From IMG/VR virus record IMGVR_UViG_3300021376_000370, positions 1 through 23,122 of that record: 23,122 nucleotides of DNA, one strand, 5' to 3'. Position numbers and translations under genes: made by a program. Positions 5,878-11,882 of the stretch are shown here, in pieces; positions within the stretch are counted from its first letter, which is position 1; the number at the start of each line of letters is the position of its first letter. Origin of the DNA: a virus. The notes beneath the pieces were generated by a model. That model was not told the DNA's origin. It worked only from the letters and a program-made list of their open reading frames with translations, and did no database searches.

Positions 5878-8037
5878 ATGCCTGAAACTATTGTATCACC
5901 TGGTGTATTAGCTATAGAAAACGATCAATCATTTATTACTCAAGGGCCATTACAGGCAGGAGCTGCTATAATTGGCCCAACAGTAAAAGGAAAAGTAGGA
6001 ATCCCTGTATTATGTACTACATATAGTGATTATTCAAATAAATTTGGCTCTACATTTTTAAGTGGAAGTCAAACCTATTCCTACCTAACCTCAATTTCAG
6101 CTTATAATTATTTTAATAATGGTGGCACTTCATTACTTGTAACTAGAGTAGTAAGTGGGACATTTGAACCAGCTACTTCATCAATTATTCCTTCATCAAA
6201 TGCCGCTACTTCAGCTTCACTAACTTTAAATTTATCTTATATTCCTATTGATGTAAACCTTGTAGGTTCAAGTTCATTTGGAGTAAATGGAATTACATTT
6301 TATTTTACTGGGTCAACTGTAGACAATACTCCAACTATTATATATATTAATACAGCTTCATTTTCTGATTCAACTCCAGCAAGTTATGCTGTTACCTCAT
6401 CTGCTATATTTAATATTAGTAGTTCTGCAACAGCATATAGTAGTTCATTACAATATATTTCTTCAAGTGTTTTATCATCTAATATAGTGTTTACTTATAT
6501 TGGATCAAATGGTTTATTAGGTAATTCTCAGTATGTAAATATACCAAATAATATTTCTGGAGCATTTTCTAATGCTTTTTCAAATGCATTTAATACAATG
6601 TACCCAACCCAAAGTCAATTTTTTGGAGGTACAAATACTGAAGCATTTGTATTAGAAACCCTGTCCGAAGGTGAAATAATGAACAGCTCAGGTTCATTAT
6701 ATGCTAATGGTACATTAGAAAATGGAACAGCAGACAATCTTAGATGGCAAATTGTTTCACATAATGTAAATAATGGAACCTTTACTTTATTAATTCGACG
6801 AGGTAATGATTCTACACTTACTCCTTCAATTTTAGAAACATGGTCTAATTTATCATTAGATCCATTTGCTTCAAATTATATTGAAAGAGTAATTGGAAAT
6901 CAATATGAAACTATTGCAAATGACAATGGTGAATATTATGTTCAATTAAATGGTGAATATCTTAATAAATCACGTTATATACGTGTTAAACAAGTAAATT
7001 TGACTACCCCAGATTATTTTGATAATACAGGGAATCCAAAACCTCAATATACTGGTTCTCTTCCAACATCTTCTTTAGGTGTATTTGGTGGAGCAATAGG
7101 AAAAAATTTACCAACAGGAGTAGCAGGAGCATATTACAATAACATTTCAAACACAAATATCCAAGGTTTACCGGCTTCTGCATATGCTGAATCTATTTCG
7201 CTTTTAGCAAATCAAAATGCTTATAAATATAATTTAATTACTGCTCCTGGTTTAATAGCAGATGGAACTAATTTCCCATCCCACTTTCCAGTAGTATCCC
7301 AACTAATTAATACAGTGCAAAATAGAGGAGATGCAATGACAGTAATCGATCTAGTTGGATACGGTTCCAATATACTCCCAGTAACTACAAATGCTATAAC
7401 ATATGATACATCATATGCTGCAACATATTGGCCTTGGGTTTTAACCATTGACCCTAACTCAGGAAGACAAGTTTGGGTTCCTGCTTCAACTATGATTCCT
7501 GGAACATATGCATTTAATGATAGAGTTTCAGCTCCATGGTTTGCACCCGCGGGTATTAGTAGAGGTGTAATGTCTAATGTCATTAGAACAGAACGTAATC
7601 TAACCCAAGGTAATAGAGATTTACTTTATGAATCCAATATAAATTCAATTGCAACTTTCCCTAATACAGGTGTAACAGTATTTGGACAAAAAACATTACA
7701 GAAAAAAAGAAGTGCTCTTGACCGTGTAAATGTAAGACGTTTACTTATTGAATTAAAAAATTTCATATCCCAGGTAGCAAATACTTTAGTATTTGAACAA
7801 AATACTGCTGCAACACGTAATAATTTTTTATCTCAAGTTAATCCATATTTAGCTTCTGTTCAACAACAACAAGGTTTAACAGCATTTAGAGTAATAGTAG
7901 ATGAATCAAATAATACCCCTGAAGTAATAGATAATAACCAGTTAGTAGGCCAAATATATTTACAGCCTACAAGAACAGCTGAATTTATTGTATTAGATTT
8001 TAATATCTTACCTACAGGTGCAACTTTTCCTGCTTAA
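5878..8037 (+). CDS. gp18: Tail sheath protein 1 (gp18-like) with inserted domain
   Basis: 719 aa. The N-terminus (ETIVSPGVLAIE, GPLQAGAAIIGPTVKG, YSDYSNKFG) and C-terminus (ALDRVNVRRLLIELKNFISQ from ~612, then QNTAATRNNF, and VGQIYLQPTRTAEFIVLDF at the end) are the conserved core of contractile tail sheaths. The C-terminal ~110 residues form the inner domain that links neighbours by strand exchange. It is paralogous to the next gene along its whole length, except for an extra ~147 residues (~106-252) between GTFEPAT and AFVLETLSEG. That insert is Ser/Thr-rich, beta-rich and ends with AFSNAFSNAFN. Inserts here usually lie on the outer sheath surface. T4 gp18 is 659 aa. The product is almost certain; the division of labour between the two copies is unknown. 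Confidence 0.95.
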   Translation: MPETIVSPGVLAIENDQSFITQGPLQAGAAIIGPTVKGKVGIPVLCTTYSDYSNKFGSTFLSGSQTYSYLTSISAYNYFNNGGTSLLVTRVVSGTFEPATSSIIPSSNAATSASLTLNLSYIPIDVNLVGSSSFGVNGITFYFTGSTVDNTPTIIYINTASFSDSTPASYAVTSSAIFNISSSATAYSSSLQYISSSVLSSNIVFTYIGSNGLLGNSQYVNIPNNISGAFSNAFSNAFNTMYPTQSQFFGGTNTEAFVLETLSEGEIMNSSGSLYANGTLENGTADNLRWQIVSHNVNNGTFTLLIRRGNDSTLTPSILETWSNLSLDPFASNYIERVIGNQYETIANDNGEYYVQLNGEYLNKSRYIRVKQVNLTTPDYFDNTGNPKPQYTGSLPTSSLGVFGGAIGKNLPTGVAGAYYNNISNTNIQGLPASAYAESISLLANQNAYKYNLITAPGLIADGTNFPSHFPVVSQLINTVQNRGDAMTVIDLVGYGSNILPVTTNAITYDTSYAATYWPWVLTIDPNSGRQVWVPASTMIPGTYAFNDRVSAPWFAPAGISRGVMSNVIRTERNLTQGNRDLLYESNINSIATFPNTGVTVFGQKTLQKKRSALDRVNVRRLLIELKNFISQVANTLVFEQNTAATRNNFLSQVNPYLASVQQQQGLTAFRVIVDESNNTPEVIDNNQLVGQIYLQPTRTAEFIVLDFNILPTGATFPA

Positions 8038-8061
8038 TATAGGATTTTTAGAAAAAAATTA

Positions 8062-8077
8062 ATATTTATAATAAAAA
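8062..8077 (+). promoter_or_regulatory. Promoter-like motif ATATTTATAATAAAAA
   Basis: A near-consensus copy starting 20 bases before the second sheath gene, in a 44-base gap. Its presence implies that the two sheath genes can be transcribed separately. Confidence 0.5.
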
Positions 8078-8081
8078 TACA

Positions 8082-9794
8082 ATGGCAAAATTTACAGTTT
8101 CTCCAGGAACATCAATAAATGAAATAGATAAAACTTTTTTAGCAGGACAACCTATTCAAGCAGGGGCTGCTCTTATAGGCCCTACAGTAAAAGGTCCTGT
8201 TGAAATCCCCACCCTAGTTACTTCTTATTCAGAGTATCAAAACCTTTTTGGAGACACTTTTATAAGTGGTGGACAATCTTATTCATATTTAACTTCAATT
8301 GCAGCTTATAATTACTTTACTTATGGAGGAACTTCATTACTAGTAGCTAGAGTAGCTTCTGGTTCATATGAATACGCAACTAGTACTACTATTAGTTCTT
8401 ATTTAAACCAATCCTCAGCTTCATTTGTTTTAGAAACCCTTTCTGAAGGTATTCTTATGAATAACTCAGGGTCTATAGTTAGTAGTTCTTTAGTTTTGGG
8501 AAGTAAAGATAATATAAGATGGGAAATTACTAATTCAAACACAGGATCAGGTACCTTTAATTTATTAATTAGGCAGGGTAATGATACTGAAAATAATAAA
8601 GTTATATTAGAATCTTGGAACAATATAAATTTAGATCCAAACTCACCCCGTTATATTGCTAAAATAATTGGAAACCAATCAACTAATTATAATTCTAATA
8701 CTAATCAAATAGAAGTTACAGGGGATTATCCAAATAGTTCTAGGTTTATTCGCATTAAATCTGTTAATTTACCTACTATAAATTATTTTGATGCTAATGG
8801 AGTTGCAGTTTCTGCATATACTGCTTCTATTCCACAAAATGGAAGTGGTTTATATGGTGGTTCATTTACAGGTGCTACTGGAAATGTAAATACTACTATT
8901 AATTTATATGATAAAATTTCAAATAATACTCAAGGGTTAGCAGGAAGTGATTATAATAATATGATCACATTATTTTCAAATCCACTTGCTTACCAATTTG
9001 GTCTTTTATTCACCCCAGGATTATTAAATGATGTTCATACATCTCAAGTTACAAGTATCATAACTAATACCATAGCAAGAGGTGACAACATGTATGTAGT
9101 TGATTTAGTATCTTATGGAACTGCAATTTCACAAACAGTAACACAAGCTCTTCAATCAAAAGATACTTCATATGCTGCAACTTATTGGCCTTGGGCTCGC
9201 ATTATTGACCCTGGAACAGGAAAACATGTATGGGTCCCAGCTTCAACACTAATACCAGGAGTATATGCATTTAATGATAAAGTAGCAGCCCCATGGTTTG
9301 CACCAGCAGGTATTAATCGCGGGGGATTAAGTACTGTCCTTCAAGTTGAATCAAAACTATCTCAAGCACAAAAAGACATTTTATATTCTAGTAATGTAAA
9401 TCCTCTTGCAACTTTACCTAAACAGGGTGTTGTAGTATTTGGACAAAAAACATTACAAAAATCATCATCTGCACTTGATAGAGTAAATGTAAGACGTTTA
9501 ATGATAGAATTAAAAAACTATATTCGTCAAATTGCAGATACAATAGTATTTGAACAAAACACAGCTACTACAAGAAATTCATTTGTTGCTAAAGTTACTC
9601 CATATTTAGAAACAATTCAACAAAAACAAGGTTTATATGCCTTTAGAGTAGTAATAGATGATTCAAATAATGGACCAGATATAATAGATAATAATCAATT
9701 AATTGGACAAATTTATATTCAACCAACTCGTACAGCAGAATTTATTTCCCTAGATTTTATTTTATTACCAACGGGAGCAGAATTCCCAGCATAA
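8082..9794 (+). CDS. gp18: Tail sheath protein 2 (gp18-like), short form
   Basis: 570 aa. It has the same core as the upstream copy: KFTVSPGTSINEID, QPIQAGAALIGPTVKGPVEI, SFVLETLSEGILMNNSG, AATYWPWARIIDPGTGKHVW, PWFAPAGINRGG, ALDRVNVRRLMIELKNYI and GQIYIQPTRTAEFISLDF. The outer insert of copy 1 is missing, so this is the minimal sheath. The two proteins are similar but far from identical throughout, which indicates an old duplication maintained by selection rather than a recent repeat. Sheath hexamers stack on the tube and contract to drive it into the cell. It could form the main sheath or a specialised section, for instance near baseplate or neck. Confidence 0.95.
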   Translation: MAKFTVSPGTSINEIDKTFLAGQPIQAGAALIGPTVKGPVEIPTLVTSYSEYQNLFGDTFISGGQSYSYLTSIAAYNYFTYGGTSLLVARVASGSYEYATSTTISSYLNQSSASFVLETLSEGILMNNSGSIVSSSLVLGSKDNIRWEITNSNTGSGTFNLLIRQGNDTENNKVILESWNNINLDPNSPRYIAKIIGNQSTNYNSNTNQIEVTGDYPNSSRFIRIKSVNLPTINYFDANGVAVSAYTASIPQNGSGLYGGSFTGATGNVNTTINLYDKISNNTQGLAGSDYNNMITLFSNPLAYQFGLLFTPGLLNDVHTSQVTSIITNTIARGDNMYVVDLVSYGTAISQTVTQALQSKDTSYAATYWPWARIIDPGTGKHVWVPASTLIPGVYAFNDKVAAPWFAPAGINRGGLSTVLQVESKLSQAQKDILYSSNVNPLATLPKQGVVVFGQKTLQKSSSALDRVNVRRLMIELKNYIRQIADTIVFEQNTATTRNSFVAKVTPYLETIQQKQGLYAFRVVIDDSNNGPDIIDNNQLIGQIYIQPTRTAEFISLDFILLPTGAEFPA

Positions 9795-9809
9795 AAATTT
9801 AAAGACGGA

Positions 9810-9825
9810 ATATTTATAATAAAGA
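9810..9825 (+). promoter_or_regulatory. Promoter-like motif ATATTTATAATAAAGA
   Basis: A near-consensus copy starting 33 bases before the tail tube gene. The intervening leader is almost entirely A. Confidence 0.5.
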
Positions 9826-9842
9826 AATAAAACAAAAACAAA

Positions 9843-10331
9843 ATGGCAATTTTAAATCCCAACGAAATTTTTTTCACAGCGTTTGAACCAAAACAGAAAA
9901 ATCGCTTTATCCTTTATATAGATGGCATTCCATCTTTTATAGTAAAAGGAATGGGCGCTATTACATTAGAACAAACAGCTGTTGCCCTTAATCACATTAA
10001 CATACAACGTTATGTAAAAGGAAAAACAAAATGGTCAACTGTCCAGTTTACTTTATTTGATCCTATTACTCCTTCAGGAGCTCAATCTGTAATGGAATGG
10101 GTTCGTTTAGGTCACGAATCAGTAACAGGTAGAGATGGATATTCTGATTTTTATAAAAAAGACCTAACATTTAATGTTTTAGGCCCAGTAGGTGATGTAG
10201 TTTCTGAATGGATACTTAAAGGAGCTATGATTACTAATGCAACATTTGGTGACTATACTTGGGATGATGAAGGTGCCCCAGTAGATATTACATTAACAGT
10301 CCAACCAGATTATTGCATATTAAATTATTAA
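9843..10331 (+). CDS. gp19: Tail tube protein, T4 gp19-like
   Basis: 162 aa, practically the length of T4 gp19 (163 aa). Recognisable parts are KNRFILYIDGIPSFIVKGMG at the N-terminus, a central VKGKTKWSTVQFTLFDPITP, a helix QSVMEWVRLGHES, DLTFNVLGPVGDVVSEWILK and a C-terminal DDEGAPVDITLTVQPDYC. These form the beta-barrel whose hexamer rings stack into the tube through which DNA passes. Its place after the sheath genes matches the T4 18-19 order. A terminator follows closely. No anomalies seen. Confidence 0.93.
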   Translation: MAILNPNEIFFTAFEPKQKNRFILYIDGIPSFIVKGMGAITLEQTAVALNHINIQRYVKGKTKWSTVQFTLFDPITPSGAQSVMEWVRLGHESVTGRDGYSDFYKKDLTFNVLGPVGDVVSEWILKGAMITNATFGDYTWDDEGAPVDITLTVQPDYCILNY

Positions 10332-10354
10332 TATACATAATCCAACATAAGAAC

Positions 10355-10390
10355 AAAAGCTCCGCATATATTTGTTGGAGCTTTTATTTT
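10355..10390 (+). terminator. Intrinsic terminator after tail tube gene
   Basis: AAAAGCTCC (10355-10363) pairs perfectly with GGAGCTTTT (10377-10385) across a 13-base loop, followed by ATTTTTCTTT. An alternative pairing of TCCAAC (10341-10346) with GTTGGA (10374-10379) overlaps it. It separates the tail tube unit from the baseplate/tape measure unit. Confidence 0.8.
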
Positions 10391-10405
10391 TCTTTAGAAT
10401 ATTAA

Positions 10406-10421
10406 ATATTTATAACTATAT
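10406..10421 (+). promoter_or_regulatory. Promoter-like motif ATATTTATAACTATAT
   Basis: The first eleven bases match the recurring motif; the A-rich right end is replaced. It starts 24 bases before the ATG at 10430 and directly follows a terminator, a logical place for a new promoter. Confidence 0.45.
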
Positions 10422-10429
10422 TATAGTAA

Positions 10430-10801
10430 ATGAACTTAACTACTTTACGTACTTTAGTAAAAGAAGAACTCAAAAAAACTTTAAGTGAAGACTACCAGGA
10501 TAAATTTAAAATGGTAGGAACTCTTATTACTAACCTTGAATCTAGACCCCAAAAAGAAATTTATTCAGATATTCGTTCAATTACTGGAATATCAGTTATT
10601 TCATCAAAAGAACCACTTGAATATAATGAACAAGATACTACTAAATTTCAATCAATATTAACAGTTAAAGTAGATGGTTACCCATTCATGACAAAAGGAG
10701 GATTTAGTAGAGATAAAATGACAGAAATAGCTGCCCAAATTAGAAAAGTACCAGGAGTTATTGCTTTTAATTTTAATCCTGATAATATTTCTCCTCTTTA
10801 A
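10430..10801 (+). CDS. Small protein of unknown function (123 aa), possible ferredoxin-like fold
   Basis: The N-terminus (LRTLVKEELKKTLSEDYQDK) is helical and resembles short helical leaders on many phage tail-region proteins. Residues ~40-115 have a beta-alpha-beta look: IYSDIRSITGISVISS, then FQSILTVKVDGYPF, a helix TEIAAQIRKVPG and VIAFNF. The two IR..(P/T)G(I/V) elements suggest an ACT-like or ferredoxin-like fold, which is inferred and not a family match. It lies between the tube gene and the gp26-like gene, so a role in tail or baseplate assembly is plausible. I do not recognise a named homologue. Confidence 0.65.
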   Translation: MNLTTLRTLVKEELKKTLSEDYQDKFKMVGTLITNLESRPQKEIYSDIRSITGISVISSKEPLEYNEQDTTKFQSILTVKVDGYPFMTKGGFSRDKMTEIAAQIRKVPGVIAFNFNPDNISPL

Positions 10802-10820
10802 TATATGTATATAAGACAAT

Positions 10821-10836
10821 AAAGTTATAATAAAAT
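10821..10836 (+). promoter_or_regulatory. Promoter-like motif, diverged left half
   Basis: AAAGTTATAATAAAAT keeps the right half (TATAATAAAAT) of the recurring motif but not the left. It starts 23 bases before the ATG at 10844. Confidence 0.35.
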
Positions 10837-10843
10837 AAAAATT

Positions 10844-11578
10844 ATGGAAGAATTTGAAGTTCAAACAGAAACAATTGAATTGCCCTCTAAAGGTTTAATT
10901 TACCCCCCAGAAAACCCATTATCATCAGGCACCATTGAAATGAAGTATATGACTGCAAAAGAAGAAGATATTCTTTTGAATCAAAATTACATTAAAAATG
11001 GTACTGCTATTGATAAATTAATGAAAGCACTTATTGTATCTAAAATTAATTATGATGATTTAATAGTTGGTGATAGAAATGCAATTATGGTTGCTTCTCG
11101 TATTTTAGGATATGGACCTGAATATACATTTGAACATAATGGTGAAGAACATACTGTTGATTTATCTCAAATAGAAAACAAACCATTAGATGAAGAAAAT
11201 TTCCCTAAAGGTGTAAACGATTTTCCTTTTACGTTACCTCATTCTAAAATTAATATTACATTTAAACTATTAACTTCTTTAGATGAAAAAAATATAGATA
11301 GAGAATTAGAGGGACTTAAAAAAATGAACAAAGATAGCTCTCCAGAACTATCAACTCGAATGAAATATATAATAACTTCTATAAATAAAAATCAAGAAAC
11401 AAAATATATTCGAGACTTTGTAGATAAGCATCTCTTAGCTAGAGATTCAAAAGCCCTTAGAACATATATTAAAGCTTTCCAACCAGATGTAGATCTAACT
11501 TTTTTTCCCGACGATAGTTCAACTAAAATCAATATACCAATTGGGCTTAAGTTTTTTTGGCCTGACTTTGGAGAATAG
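10844..11578 (+). CDS. Baseplate hub protein, T4 gp26-like (T4_baseplate family type)
   Basis: 244 aa. The N-terminal signature ELPSKGLIYPPENPLSSGTI, followed by IEMKYMTAKEEDILLNQNYI, is the pattern of the gp26-type baseplate proteins (LPS.G....P......I......KEE..LL). Next come a helix AIDKLMKALIV, the conserved VGDRNAIMVASRILGYGPEY, and a His/Asp-bearing segment where related proteins may carry cysteines. The family acts in assembly of the central baseplate hub. T4 gp26 is about 208 aa. The 3' end contains a run of seven T (11552-11558), and from there another frame continues for 94 codons beyond the TAG. Placement just before the tape measure gene also fits a tape measure chaperone. Confidence 0.75.
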   Translation: MEEFEVQTETIELPSKGLIYPPENPLSSGTIEMKYMTAKEEDILLNQNYIKNGTAIDKLMKALIVSKINYDDLIVGDRNAIMVASRILGYGPEYTFEHNGEEHTVDLSQIENKPLDEENFPKGVNDFPFTLPHSKINITFKLLTSLDEKNIDRELEGLKKMNKDSSPELSTRMKYIITSINKNQETKYIRDFVDKHLLARDSKALRTYIKAFQPDVDLTFFPDDSSTKINIPIGLKFFWPDFGE

Positions 11579-11843
11579 TTCTCAAGCTAAAATAGCAATA
11601 TACAAACAAATTCATCAAATTTGTTTTCATGGAAAAGGAGGATACAGTTGGCATGATGTTTACAACATGCCAATTTGGCTCCGTCGTTTTATTTTCTCCG
11701 AAATTAAAACCTACTATTCGGAAGAACAACAATCATATAAGTCTAAATCCCAACCTAATACAAAAACAGTAATAGACTCAGAAGGTAAAGTAAAATCTCC
11801 TGAATATTTAAAACACGTTAAAAAACCAATTAAATATAGTTAA
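11541..11843 (+). CDS. Baseplate/tape-measure-associated ORF, overlapping, likely reached by frameshift
   Basis: The frame is open from 11499 and ends at 11843. The core is SSQAKIAIYKQIHQICFHGK, then GYSWHDVYNMPIWLRRF, with a charged C-terminal tail. I recall similar short segments (Y.MP..LR.F) directly after gp26-type genes in other phages. The only candidate starts are TTG at 11541 or 11568 inside the upstream gene; the first in-frame ATG lies at the Met of NMPIW, past the conserved core. There is no Shine-Dalgarno site. It is therefore either translated as a +1/-2 frameshift extension of the upstream protein or from a rare start. Frameshifted protein pairs just before the tape measure gene are known as tail assembly chaperones in many phages (lambda G/GT, P2 E/E'). 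The exact 5' end is uncertain. Confidence 0.65.
   Translation: MGLSFFGLTLENSSQAKIAIYKQIHQICFHGKGGYSWHDVYNMPIWLRRFIFSEIKTYYSEEQQSYKSKSQPNTKTVIDSEGKVKSPEYLKHVKKPIKYS
11552..11558 (+). promoter_or_regulatory. Candidate frameshift site (T7 run)
   Basis: In the gp26-like frame the run is read AAG TTT TTT TGG. A +1 slip (or a -2 slip) lets the Phe tRNA re-pair perfectly and enter the frame of the downstream ORF, which has no ATG near its beginning. The fusion would be about 332-333 aa. A one-base homopolymer error (six T instead of seven) would give the same fusion and must be excluded. Confidence 0.4.
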
Positions 11844-11858
11844 AAGTATTATAACTTA

Positions 11859-11874
11859 ATATTTATAACAAAAT
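11859..11874 (+). promoter_or_regulatory. Promoter-like motif ATATTTATAACAAAAT
   Basis: Identical to the copy before the neck gene (1819-1834), starting 24 bases before the tape measure ATG. Confidence 0.5.
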
Positions 11875-11882
11875 AACAGAAT

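Noticed and set aside
8082-9794. Second sheath gene as an assembly duplication
   Set aside because: The two copies differ throughout, with one large insert, distinct upstream regions and full open frames, so this is a real old paralogue pair.
11552-11558. Canonical -1 slippery site (P2-like T TTT TTG)
   Set aside because: TTTTTTG occurs here but in the wrong register for the gp26-like frame, and the downstream ORF needs +1 or -2, so only those shifts are proposed.
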